DNA of 58,919 bases from CAZSAT01 sp964604675 (lineage in GTDB: Bacteria; Myxococcota_A; UBA796; CAJQPC01): positions 1 through 58,919 of the forward strand of contig CAZSAT010000035.1 in assembly GCA_964604675.1 (NCBI GenBank). Direction: 5' to 3'. Positions 27,025-35,929 of the stretch are shown piece after piece. The stretch's first letter is position 1. Each line of letters starts with the position of its first letter. A program made the translations under genes and the position numbers. The notes under the pieces were generated by a model. That model ran no database searches, was not told the DNA's origin, and was given only the letters and a program-made list of their open reading frames with translations.

Positions 27025-28671
27025 TCAGATGCCGGGCACCTCGGTGCCGAGCTCGCGGGCGACGCGCTTGGCAGCCGACCAGCCGCTCGACATCGCCCCC
27101 ACGATGCCGTGGCCGGCGCGGGTGCTGGCCCCGCAGAGGTACATGCCCGCCACCGGGCCGCGGTAGCCGGGGCGCGCGTTCAGGAACTGGTCGGGGCTGG
27201 CGGCGAGCCCGTAGCCGCTGCCGCCGGAGGCCCGGGTGTAGCGGGTCTGGGTGACGGGTGACGCCGACTCCTGGAAGACGATGGTGTCCTTGGTGCCGGG
27301 GAAGAGGCTCTCCAGGCGGTTGACGAGGTCCTGCTCGACCAGGCCCTTCTTGGACTGGTACGCCTGCTGACGCCGGTAGTTCCCCGTCAAGGCCTCCTGG
27401 TGGGTGAGGCCCCAGGCCGCCGCGTTGCCCGGGACCACGGTCATCACCTCGATGTTGGTGACGCCGGCCGGCGCGTGGTGGGTGGTGGCCGGGTCCTTCA
27501 GGGTCGCGCTCGTGACGTAGCAGCCCCGCGGGACCGGCTCCTGGCGCTCGCGCGCCTCGAGGTAGAAGCCCTCCATGTCGTAGCCGTCGAACTGCCAGTA
27601 GTTCGTGGCCCGCATGCCCTTCTCGCGCATGTCGGCCGTGACGCCCAGGCAGGTGAGGAAGATCGCGCCCGCCATCTGCCAGCCGTCCACCTTCTGCCGA
27701 TCCTTCGCCGAGAGGTGCTCGGGGTCGAGCAGGTCCTTGTAGGTGGCGATGATGTCGGCGTTGGACAACACGATCTTCGCCGACACGTCGTGCTGCTCGC
27801 CCTTGCGGGGCTCGGTGCGCACGCCGACCGCGCGGCCGTTCTCGACCAGGATCTTCTCGATGCCGCGGGTGAGGCAGATGGTGCCGCCGGCGGCCTCGAT
27901 GCTGGCGCAGAGGTTGTCGGCCAGCATCTGGCCACCACCCCGCGGGTAGTAGGCGCCCTGGAAGTAGTGGTTGGCGAGCCCGGCGTGCAGCAGGCAGGCG
28001 ACCTCGCTCGGCGGCAGGCCGTAGTCGCCGTTCTGGCCGAGCAGCACCGCGCGGAGCTTGGGGTCGATGGTGCAGCTGTCCAGGAACTCGGCGACCGACT
28101 TCGTGGCGTAGCGGGCCATCATCCGGCGGCGGAGCACCACGTCGACCGCATCGCCGAAGCCGGGCCTGGCGGCCTCGCCGCTGGCCTCGACACGCCGGAG
28201 GTAGCCCCGGAGCTGGTGGAGCAGCTTCATGTAGCGATCGATGCCCTTCTTCTCGGCGGGGAACAGCTCGAGCAGGCGCGACCGGTAGAGCTCGGGATCC
28301 GCCGGGATGCGGAACTCGAAGTCGGGGAAGACCAGGGTGTCGAAGCCATCCTGGTCCATGGGCAGCCACTCCACGTCGGCCTCGAGCGCGCGGAGCAGGC
28401 TGGGCACGCGGCCCGCGGGGCCGCAGTCGCCCACGTAGTGGAGGCCGATGTCGAAGGCGTAGAGCGAGCCCTCCCGCTTCCGCCCGAACATGGTGGCGCA
28501 GCCGCCCGCCACGTAGTGGCTGTCGAAGACCGCGACGGAATGCCCGAGGCGCGCCAGGAAGCCCGCCGCCGTGAGCCCGCCCAGCCCGGCCCCGACGATG
28601 GCCACGTCGACCTGCTCGGGCGGCTCGTTGTTCACCCGCGCCCGGGTGGCTTCCGTGGGGGTCCAGGTCAT
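27025..28671 (-). CDS. FAD-dependent oxidoreductase, RetSat/CrtI-like
   Basis: The 548-residue enzyme has an N-terminal FAD-binding motif VAIVGAGLGGLTAAGFLARLG (about residues 23-43), then DSHYVAGGCATMF and FDIGLHYVGD as in phytoene desaturases and retinol saturases. The C-terminal FAD contact is MYLCGASTRAGHGIVGAMSSGWSAAK. This family saturates or desaturates polyenes; the GLHYVG block resembles the retinol 13,14-reductase group. No carotenoid gene is nearby, so the substrate is open. The ATG at 28671 has GGAG upstream. A divergent TetR gene starts 56 bases away and probably controls it. Confidence 0.8.
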   Translation of the reverse strand: MTWTPTEATRARVNNEPPEQVDVAIVGAGLGGLTAAGFLARLGHSVAVFDSHYVAGGCATMFGRKREGSLYAFDIGLHYVGDCGPAGRVPSLLRALEADVEWLPMDQDGFDTLVFPDFEFRIPADPELYRSRLLELFPAEKKGIDRYMKLLHQLRGYLRRVEASGEAARPGFGDAVDVVLRRRMMARYATKSVAEFLDSCTIDPKLRAVLLGQNGDYGLPPSEVACLLHAGLANHYFQGAYYPRGGGQMLADNLCASIEAAGGTICLTRGIEKILVENGRAVGVRTEPRKGEQHDVSAKIVLSNADIIATYKDLLDPEHLSAKDRQKVDGWQMAGAIFLTCLGVTADMREKGMRATNYWQFDGYDMEGFYLEARERQEPVPRGCYVTSATLKDPATTHHAPAGVTNIEVMTVVPGNAAAWGLTHQEALTGNYRRQQAYQSKKGLVEQDLVNRLESLFPGTKDTIVFQESASPVTQTRYTRASGGSGYGLAASPDQFLNARPGYRGPVAGMYLCGASTRAGHGIVGAMSSGWSAAKRVARELGTEVPGI

Positions 28672-28692
28672 CGTGCGCTCCGCGTGTTACTT

Positions 28693-28703
28693 TACATCAT
28701 GTA
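28693..28703. promoter_or_regulatory. Palindromic operator between the TetR gene and oxidoreductase
   Basis: TACATCATGTA is a perfect 11-base palindrome in an AT-rich stretch that stands out in a GC-rich genome. TAAAGT (28688-28693 on the minus strand) and TAGCTT (28702-28707 on the plus strand) are plausible -10 boxes for the two divergent genes, so binding here could block both. TetR control is inference from position. Confidence 0.5.
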
Positions 28704-28727
28704 GCTTACTGAACAGAGTGTCGTCAA

Positions 28728-29315
28728 GTGAACGATCCGCGCCAGATCCGCACCCGGGCAGCCCTCCGCGAGGCGCTGCTCGACCTGCTTGAGGACGAGG
28801 GCGTGGAGCACGTGAGCGTGTCGGCCCTCACCCGGCGCGCCGGGGTCTCGCGACCCACCTTCTACGCGCACTTCGAGGACGTCGGCTCGGTGTTGTTCGA
28901 GGAGCTGGACACCCTGCTCACCGAGGAGGAGGAGGCCTTCCGCGCGGCGGTCGAGGGGCTGTACGGCGCGGCGGCCGGCCACGCCCTCCGCCCGGTGCTG
29001 ACCGCGCTCACCCACCGCATCGGCCGGCAGGAGCGCATGTTCCGCTCGGTGCTGAGCGGCCGCGCGGGCGCCGCCGCCCGCGATCGGGTGTGGCGTCACC
29101 AGGTCACGGTGAACCGCTACTACCTGGACACCCAGCCCCACCACGCCCTGCCCGACCACGAGCTGGAGCTGGTGGCGAGCTTCTGCGCCGGGGGCATCCT
29201 CGACCTCCACCTGCGCTGGCTCCAGGGTGACCTGCCCGTGCCGGCCGAGCGGGTGGCCGAGCTCGAGATGCAGATGGTGGGCGGCGCGCTCTACATGGCG
29301 GTGCCCAGGAGCTGA
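28728..29315 (+). CDS. TetR-family transcriptional regulator
   Basis: The 195-residue protein starts with GTG. An N-terminal helix-turn-helix (residues about 10-55) reads RTRAALREALLDLL ... VSVSALTRRAGVSRPTFYAHFEDV, diagnostic of TetR repressors. The C-terminal all-helical region should bind a ligand; it is not recognised. It is divergent from the RetSat-like oxidoreductase and convergent with boxR, so the most likely target is the oxidoreductase and itself. A hydrophobic ligand would fit the neighbour enzyme, but this is inference. Confidence 0.88.
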   Translation: MNDPRQIRTRAALREALLDLLEDEGVEHVSVSALTRRAGVSRPTFYAHFEDVGSVLFEELDTLLTEEEEAFRAAVEGLYGAAAGHALRPVLTALTHRIGRQERMFRSVLSGRAGAAARDRVWRHQVTVNRYYLDTQPHHALPDHELELVASFCAGGILDLHLRWLQGDLPVPAERVAELEMQMVGGALYMAVPRS

Positions 29316-29338
29316 GGCTCGGGCCGAGCCCGCCGAGT

Positions 29339-30196
29339 TCAGCGACCCAGCGCCCGAGCCACCGCCAGGGTGACCCCCGCCTCACCGAGCGCTTCGGTGT
29401 CGAGCTTCTGGTGGGCGCGCGCGTAGGCGGCGCTTCGGCTGTCGAGGAGGCCGCGCAGCTCGCCGAGGGGATCGCTCCGGGCGCGCATCGGGCGCAGGTC
29501 GCCCTGCTCCCGGACGCGCCGCAGGTGCTCCTCGGGGCTGGCCTGCAGCCACACCACGTGGGCGTGGTCCAGCAACATGCCGTAGCTCGCCTCGTCGGCC
29601 ACCAGGCTCCCACCCGTCTCGATCACCGCGTCGCCCGGCTCGGAGAGCACCGCCTCCAGAGCGGCGCGCGAGGCCGCACGGTAGCCCTCGACACCGTGGA
29701 ACGCGAAGACCTCCGCCAGGCTCATGCCCAGGCGGCGCTCGACCTCCCGGTCCACCTCCACGAAGCGGCAGCGGAGCCTGCGCGCCAGGCGCCCGCCCAC
29801 CGTGGACTTTCCAGCTCCTCGGAGGCCCACGAGGGCGACCTTGCGGCGCTGACCACGGGCCACGTCCAAGGCCAGGGCGCGCTGCTCGGCCTGCGGGCGC
29901 TGCCTCACGGCGTCGGCCACCTGGTCCACCGGGTCGGAGATCGCCCCCAGCCCGGCGACCACGCTCGCGAGCGAGAGCGACAAGGCACCGGCCAGATCCG
30001 CGACCCGCTCCAGCGTCAGGTTCGCGGTGCCCTGCTCCACCTGGACCAGGTACCGCACGCTGACCCCAGCGCGCGCCGCGAGCTCCTTCTGGCTCCACCC
30101 CAGACCGAGCCGGGCCGCGCGCACACGCGCCCCCACGCCGGACAGCAAGGTCGAGGTCGCTTCCACGTCGCGCGTCCCGGCCCTGTCCCGTGCCAC
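29339..30196 (-). CDS. boxR: BoxR/BzdR-type regulator: HTH plus shikimate-kinase-like domain
   Basis: The 285-residue protein fuses an XRE-type helix-turn-helix (about residues 20-75, WSQKELAARAGVSVRYLVQVEQG) to a shikimate-kinase-like domain with a P-loop GLRGAGKST (124-132). This is the architecture of BzdR and BoxR, which sense benzoyl-CoA and repress benzoate pathway genes in Azoarcus. I prefer GTG 30196, with GAGG seven bases upstream, over ATG 30229, because a TATAGT box (30218-30223, minus strand) would then lie just upstream. It is divergent from boxC, and a TGCA-N6-TGCA site lies between them. Confidence 0.88.
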   Translation of the reverse strand: MARDRAGTRDVEATSTLLSGVGARVRAARLGLGWSQKELAARAGVSVRYLVQVEQGTANLTLERVADLAGALSLSLASVVAGLGAISDPVDQVADAVRQRPQAEQRALALDVARGQRRKVALVGLRGAGKSTVGGRLARRLRCRFVEVDREVERRLGMSLAEVFAFHGVEGYRAASRAALEAVLSEPGDAVIETGGSLVADEASYGMLLDHAHVVWLQASPEEHLRRVREQGDLRPMRARSDPLGELRGLLDSRSAAYARAHQKLDTEALGEAGVTLAVARALGR

Positions 30197-30219
30197 ATCG
30201 TACCTCGCAGTTGGTGAAC

Positions 30220-30225
30220 TATAAT
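30220..30225 (+). promoter_or_regulatory. -10 box TATAAT of the boxCB operon
   Basis: A perfect TATAAT lies 70 bases upstream of the boxC ATG. The predicted start near 30232 leaves a leader that contains the operator and an AAAGGAG ribosome site. No good -35 hexamer is seen. The overlapping TATAGT on the other strand can serve boxR. Confidence 0.55.
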
Positions 30226-30247
30226 GCACATCAGGAAGCCTTGCGAA

Positions 30248-30261
30248 TGCACTTCAGTGCA
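30248..30261. promoter_or_regulatory. TGCA-N6-TGCA operator, candidate BoxR site
   Basis: The site reads TGCACTTCAGTGCA, an exact TGCA-N6-TGCA. As I recall the literature, this is the operator form described for BzdR, with BoxR as its paralogue. It lies in the predicted 5' leader of boxCB. A further TGCA half-site at 30225-30228 is followed by a similar CATCAG. Confidence 0.7.
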
Positions 30262-30295
30262 GATAGGCTGCGCCACGTCACGAAAGGAGCACCTC

Positions 30296-31960
<1,665 letters not shown>

Positions 31961-31973
31961 CAGGAGCCCTCCC

Positions 31974-33395
31974 ATGGCATCGATCGACTACGACTCCCTG
32001 ATCCCCAACAACGTCGACCTGGCGAGCGACCGCAAGCTCAAGCGCGCGCTCGAGAAGTGGCAGCCCGCCTACCTCGAGTGGTGGAACAGCGTGGGGCCGC
32101 AGGTCTTCTCCAAGAACGACATCTACCTGCGCACCGCGGTCTCCACCGAGCCCGGTGGCTGGGCCCACTTCGGCCACGTGAAGATGCCGGACTACCGCTG
32201 GGGGATCTTCCTCGCCGACAAGGAGAAGGACCGCGTGATCCCCGGCGGCGACCACGCCGGCCAGCCGGTCTGGGACAAGGTGCCCGGCGAGTACCGCAAC
32301 ATCCTGAAGCGGATCATCGTGGTGCAGGCCGACACCGAGCCCGCGAGCGTGGAGCAGCAGCGCTGGCTGGCCGACAGCGCCCCGAGCCTGATGGACGCGC
32401 GCAACCTGTTCCAGGTCAACGTGGAAGAGGGCCGCCACCTCTGGGCGATGGTCTACCTGCTGCACGCCTACTTCGGGCGTGACGGCCGGGACGAGGCCGA
32501 CGACCTGCTCGCGCGCCGCGCGGGCGACGAGGACAAGCCGCGCATCCTCGACGCCTTCAACCAGCCCTGCGAGGACTGGCTGACCTTCTTCGCCTTCACG
32601 ATGTTCACCGACCGGGACGGCAAGTACCAGCTCGGCAGCCTGGCCGAGTCAGCCTTCGACCCCCTGAGCCGCACCTGCCGCTTCATGCTCACCGAGGAGG
32701 CCCACCACCTCTCCGTGGGCGAGAAGGGCCTGGAGCGCATCATCCGCCGCGCGTGCCAGCTGATGAAGCAGGACCCCAACGAGGACGTGCGCAACCAGGG
32801 CGGCATCGACCTGCCCACCATCCAGAAGTGGATCAACCACTGGTACGCCTACAGCCTCGACCTGTTCGGAGCCGAGGTGTCGAGCAACGCCGCGGACTAC
32901 TTCGCGGCGGGACTGAAGGGGCGCTGGCGCGAGGCCAAGGCCTACACCGAGCACAGCGCGCTCGGACAGACGCGCAACATCCCCGACGTGGTCGACGGCA
33001 AGCTGGTGAACCGCGAGGTGCCCTTGCGGAACGCGATGAACGAGAGCCTGCGCGGCGACTACGCCAAGGACTGCCACCGGGTGCTCAAGCGCTGGAACAA
33101 GGCCATCGAGGAGGAGGGCCTGGACTGGAAGATGTCGCTGCCCAGCACCCGCTTCTACCGCCGCCAGGGGCACTACGCCCAGCACCACTTCGACCGCGAA
33201 GGCCACCCGATCACCGAGGCGGCCTTCGAGGCGAAGCGCGCCGAGTGGCTGCCGACCGACGAGGACCGCGCGTACGTGAAGAACCTGATGAAGCCGGTGC
33301 ACGAGCCCGGCAAGGTCGCCGCCTGGACCTCTGCGCCGCCCCGAGGGATCAACGGCAAGCCCTTCGCGTTCGAGTACGTGCGCACCGACGGCTGA
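31974..33395 (+). CDS. boxB: Benzoyl-CoA 2,3-epoxidase, oxygenase subunit BoxB
   Basis: The 473-residue diiron oxygenase has paired metal-ligand motifs EEGRH (residues 151-155) and EEAHH (241-245), as in BoxB. Conserved context includes HFGHVKMPDYRWGIFL, PGEYRNILKRIIVVQADTEPASVEQQR and TRFYRRQGHYA. It epoxidises benzoyl-CoA with oxygen, using electrons normally supplied by BoxA. An SD (CAGGAG) precedes the ATG. It is the second gene after the BoxR-type operator, and a hairpin lies 40 bases after its stop. Confidence 0.95.
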   Translation: MASIDYDSLIPNNVDLASDRKLKRALEKWQPAYLEWWNSVGPQVFSKNDIYLRTAVSTEPGGWAHFGHVKMPDYRWGIFLADKEKDRVIPGGDHAGQPVWDKVPGEYRNILKRIIVVQADTEPASVEQQRWLADSAPSLMDARNLFQVNVEEGRHLWAMVYLLHAYFGRDGRDEADDLLARRAGDEDKPRILDAFNQPCEDWLTFFAFTMFTDRDGKYQLGSLAESAFDPLSRTCRFMLTEEAHHLSVGEKGLERIIRRACQLMKQDPNEDVRNQGGIDLPTIQKWINHWYAYSLDLFGAEVSSNAADYFAAGLKGRWREAKAYTEHSALGQTRNIPDVVDGKLVNREVPLRNAMNESLRGDYAKDCHRVLKRWNKAIEEEGLDWKMSLPSTRFYRRQGHYAQHHFDREGHPITEAAFEAKRAEWLPTDEDRAYVKNLMKPVHEPGKVAAWTSAPPRGINGKPFAFEYVRTDG

Positions 33396-33434
33396 TCGAA
33401 AGCAGAACAGCCCGATCTATTTTGAATCAGTCCT

Positions 33435-33463
33435 GACGGCCCGCGCTCCCTGCGTGGGCCGTC
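33435..33463 (+). terminator. Hairpin after boxB
   Basis: GACGGCCCGCG (33435-33445) pairs with CGTGGGCCGTC (33453-33463), one mismatch, 7-base loop. The strong stem lies downstream of boxB, but no T-run follows, so intrinsic termination would be imperfect. Confidence 0.45.
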
Positions 33464-33531
33464 TCTGTGCGTGGCACGCCCCTTGCTTCGAGTGCAGCGG
33501 AGAGCTCGTTCCACCCAAGCAAGGACACGTC

Positions 33532-34338
33532 ATGCGCATCCGATTCTGGGGCGTCCGCGGCAGCATCGCTGTCTCCGGAGCCCGCTACAACGCCACGGGG
33601 GGCAACACCAGCTGCGTCGAGCTGGAACACCGGGGCCATCGGCTGGTGCTGGACGCCGGCACCGGGCTGCGAGCCCTGGGCGAAGCGCTGGGCTTCAGCG
33701 CGCAGAAGCTGGCGATCTGCTTCTCGCATGTGCACTGGGACCACATCCAGGGCTTCCCCTTCTTCGCCCCCGGCTTCCACCCCGACAGCGAGCTGACCCT
33801 GATCGGTGCGAGCACCCGCGCCGGCGACCTGCGGGTGGCGTTGGAGCAGCAGATGCTGCCGCCGCAGTTCCCCATCACCCTGCGGCAGCTTCAGGCGCGG
33901 CTCGACTTCGTCGACGCCATCCCCGGTGTGCCCCTCCAGCACGGACCCTTCAGCATCCTGCCGCTGTGGCTGGAGCACCCGGATCCGGTCCTCGCGTTCC
34001 GGGTCGAAGCCGGTGGACGGAGCGTGGTCTACGCCACCGACCACGAGCACGCGGGGTCCATCACCCCGGGGCTGGTCGAGCTCGCGCGCGACGCCGACCT
34101 GCTGATCCACGACGCCCAGTACACCCCCGAGGAGGCACCGAACCGGAGGGGCTGGGGCCACTCGAGCTGGGACGAGGCGACCGAGGTCGCCGCGCTCGCC
34201 GGTGTGGGTCGCCTGGCGCTCTTCCACCACGACCCGGGCCGGGACGACGGTGGGGTGGACGCCATCGAGGCCGCCGCCCGCGGCCAGTTCGCGCACAGCT
34301 TCGCGGCGCGCGAGGGCCGCGAGGTCGTGCTCGGTTGA
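33532..34338 (+). CDS. Metallo-beta-lactamase-fold hydrolase
   Basis: The 268-residue protein has the metal motif SHVHWDH (residues 65-71), the HxHxDH signature of the superfamily, followed by ATDHEH and ALFHHDP, which supply further ligands. The opening RIRFWGVRGSIAVSG and GGNTSCVEL are typical of a cytosolic branch resembling cyclic-phosphodiesterase or RNase Z-like hydrolases (YycJ/PhnP side). AAGGA lies eight bases before the ATG. It is not in the box operon, because a hairpin separates them. The substrate is unknown. Confidence 0.85.
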   Translation: MRIRFWGVRGSIAVSGARYNATGGNTSCVELEHRGHRLVLDAGTGLRALGEALGFSAQKLAICFSHVHWDHIQGFPFFAPGFHPDSELTLIGASTRAGDLRVALEQQMLPPQFPITLRQLQARLDFVDAIPGVPLQHGPFSILPLWLEHPDPVLAFRVEAGGRSVVYATDHEHAGSITPGLVELARDADLLIHDAQYTPEEAPNRRGWGHSSWDEATEVAALAGVGRLALFHHDPGRDDGGVDAIEAAARGQFAHSFAAREGREVVLG

Positions 34339-34365
34339 AGGAAGGGGAGCGGGCGCCCGGCGGGA

Positions 34366-34371
34366 TAGGCT
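34366..34371 (+). promoter_or_regulatory. -10 element TAGGCT, predicted leaderless start
   Basis: TAGGCT ends six bases before the ATG at 34378; no SD is seen between them. Confidence 0.45.
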
Positions 34372-34377
34372 CCGGCC

Positions 34378-35196
34378 ATGCTGTCGCTCCTGTTGTCCAC
34401 GGCCCTCGCGTCCGAGATCGCTGTCACGCTCTCCACGCCCGTCAAGATCAAGGTCAACGGGCGCACCGTGCACTTCGACCTGGCCGAGGGCCAGGCGGTC
34501 GATCGGCAGCTCGAGGCCGGCACCTACGACGTCGAGGTCTTCACCCTGCTCGGCGGCAAGCTCGCCACCCTGGACGTGGACCTCGGCGACGGCGAGCGGG
34601 TCGAGCTTCGCTACAGCGCCCGGCAGCTCACGCTGGTCGATCGCGTGGCCGAGCGGGGCACGACCGCGGTGCAGGACTTCGAGAGCGACCTGCAGAGCGC
34701 GGCCGACGATCTGGGCCAGGGCGTGAAGAACCTGCTCGGAGGCGACGACACCGGCAACGCGCACGCGGCGGCGGCCACGAACCCGACCACGCCGGTTTCG
34801 TCGGCGGCTGCGTCGACCCAGCCGGCCGCCGCGGCCACCAACCCCGCCGCCAGCACCCAGCCGCCGGCCGCCGCCACGACCTCCCCGGCTGTCGGGGAGT
34901 CGGCCCATGCCAGCGGCCCCGTGCTGAAGACCCTGGGCCCCGCCGAGGCGGTCGACCTGAGCACCCTCGCCGTGCTCGTGCTCGATGGTCTCGACCAGCA
35001 GGCCGCAGCGAACATCGACGGAGCGGGGCTGCCCTACGAGGGCGACGCGTGGCAGCTCGCCGGGCTCCCCCCGGGGGTCTACGCGCTCTCGTTCGAGGTG
35101 GAGGGCAGCGAGCAGCTGTTCCCGGTCACCCTGGCGGCCGGCCGCACCACGCGCTGCACCTGGCAGGGCGGCGGGCTCGGGTGCGCCTTCGAGTAG
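34378..35196 (+). CDS. Secreted protein with Ala/Pro/Thr-rich linker
   Basis: I do not recognise a family. The 272-residue product has a short uncharged signal peptide (MLSLLLSTALAS, cleavage near residue 11-12). A small beta-rich domain of PEGA type follows (about 13-80, VKIKVNGRTVHFDLAEGQ), then an Ala/Thr/Pro-rich linker (about 125-180). A second similar beta domain lies at about 190-272 (WQLAGLPPGVYALSFEVEG). The two-domain form may reflect internal duplication. It is followed after 20 bases by a beta-barrel-like gene with its own promoter element. Confidence 0.55.
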   Translation: MLSLLLSTALASEIAVTLSTPVKIKVNGRTVHFDLAEGQAVDRQLEAGTYDVEVFTLLGGKLATLDVDLGDGERVELRYSARQLTLVDRVAERGTTAVQDFESDLQSAADDLGQGVKNLLGGDDTGNAHAAAATNPTTPVSSAAASTQPAAAATNPAASTQPPAAATTSPAVGESAHASGPVLKTLGPAEAVDLSTLAVLVLDGLDQQAAANIDGAGLPYEGDAWQLAGLPPGVYALSFEVEGSEQLFPVTLAAGRTTRCTWQGGGLGCAFE

Positions 35197-35204
35197 GCAG
35201 CGGG

Positions 35205-35210
35205 TAGCAT
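35205..35210 (+). promoter_or_regulatory. -10 element TAGCAT, predicted leaderless start
   Basis: TAGCAT ends six bases before the ATG at 35217 and there is no SD. Confidence 0.45.
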
Positions 35211-35216
35211 CGGCCC

Positions 35217-35906
35217 ATGCTGTGGCTCCTGCCGATCGCCCTCGCCTCCCCCGACGATCTGGCCATCGCCGAGGCCGACCGCGGCCTGGTGATCGGCCGG
35301 GGCAACCTCGCCGCCGGCGCCGACGCGGGGGTCTTCCTGGCGGGCGATGCCCTGGTGCCTCAGCTGGCCGTCCCGGTGCGGTACGGAGTGACCGACGGCC
35401 TGGAGGTGTTCGCGGGCCCCCAGCTCCAGACCGAGGAGCCGAGGCTCCGCGACCCCGCCCTCGGCGCGGCCCTCCGCTTCACCGACGGCACGGTGGAGGC
35501 CGGCCTGCGGTTGTCGTCCGACCTGGCGGTGTTCGGTGCCGACAAGGTGGCCTCGGTCGAGGTCGGCTTGCCCGCGCGGGTTCACGTGGGTCGGGTGGCG
35601 GTCGACACGGGCTTCTTCGCGCGCTTCGGGGTGGTGGGCGACGAGGTGGCGACCTACCGGGCGCCGGTCGACCTCCGCGTGAGCGCGGCCGACCGCATGG
35701 CGGTGACGGTCGGCTCGGGGATCGTGGTGGCGGGCACCCCCGAGGCCGGCGCGAGCGCACCGCTCCGAGCCGGGGGCAGCCTCACGCTCGCGCGGCACGA
35801 CGAGCCCTGGCTCGAGCTCGGTGCGGCCGCAGCGTGGTCCGACGTACAGGCGCTGGACGCGCTCGGCGTGGCGGCGACGGCGCGCTGGTACCTCGCCCGC
35901 AGCTGA
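35217..35906 (+). CDS. Possible outer-membrane beta-barrel protein
   Basis: The 229-residue protein has a short signal peptide (MLWLLPIALAS, cleavage near residue 11). The rest alternates polar and hydrophobic residues in about ten strands (for example PQLAVPVRYGVTDGLEVFAGPQL, GAALRFTDGTVEAGLRLSSDLAV, MAVTVGSGIVVAG), the pattern of a small outer-membrane barrel. It ends with an aromatic residue cluster (ARWYLARS) rather than a terminal Phe. The function is unknown. It lies in a run of four exported or membrane proteins. Confidence 0.55.
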   Translation: MLWLLPIALASPDDLAIAEADRGLVIGRGNLAAGADAGVFLAGDALVPQLAVPVRYGVTDGLEVFAGPQLQTEEPRLRDPALGAALRFTDGTVEAGLRLSSDLAVFGADKVASVEVGLPARVHVGRVAVDTGFFARFGVVGDEVATYRAPVDLRVSAADRMAVTVGSGIVVAGTPEAGASAPLRAGGSLTLARHDEPWLELGAAAAWSDVQALDALGVAATARWYLARS

Positions 35907-35917
35907 CGCCCACCGCG

Positions 35918-35923
35918 TAGGAT
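35918..35923 (+). promoter_or_regulatory. -10 element TAGGAT, predicted leaderless start
   Basis: TAGGAT ends six bases before the ATG at 35930, with no SD. Confidence 0.45.
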
Positions 35924-35929
35924 GCACCC

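Noticed and set aside
30197..30229. Longer BoxR starting at ATG 30229
   Set aside because: The extra eleven residues would cover the predicted boxR -10 box and lack an SD, whereas GTG 30196 has GAGG at a good distance.
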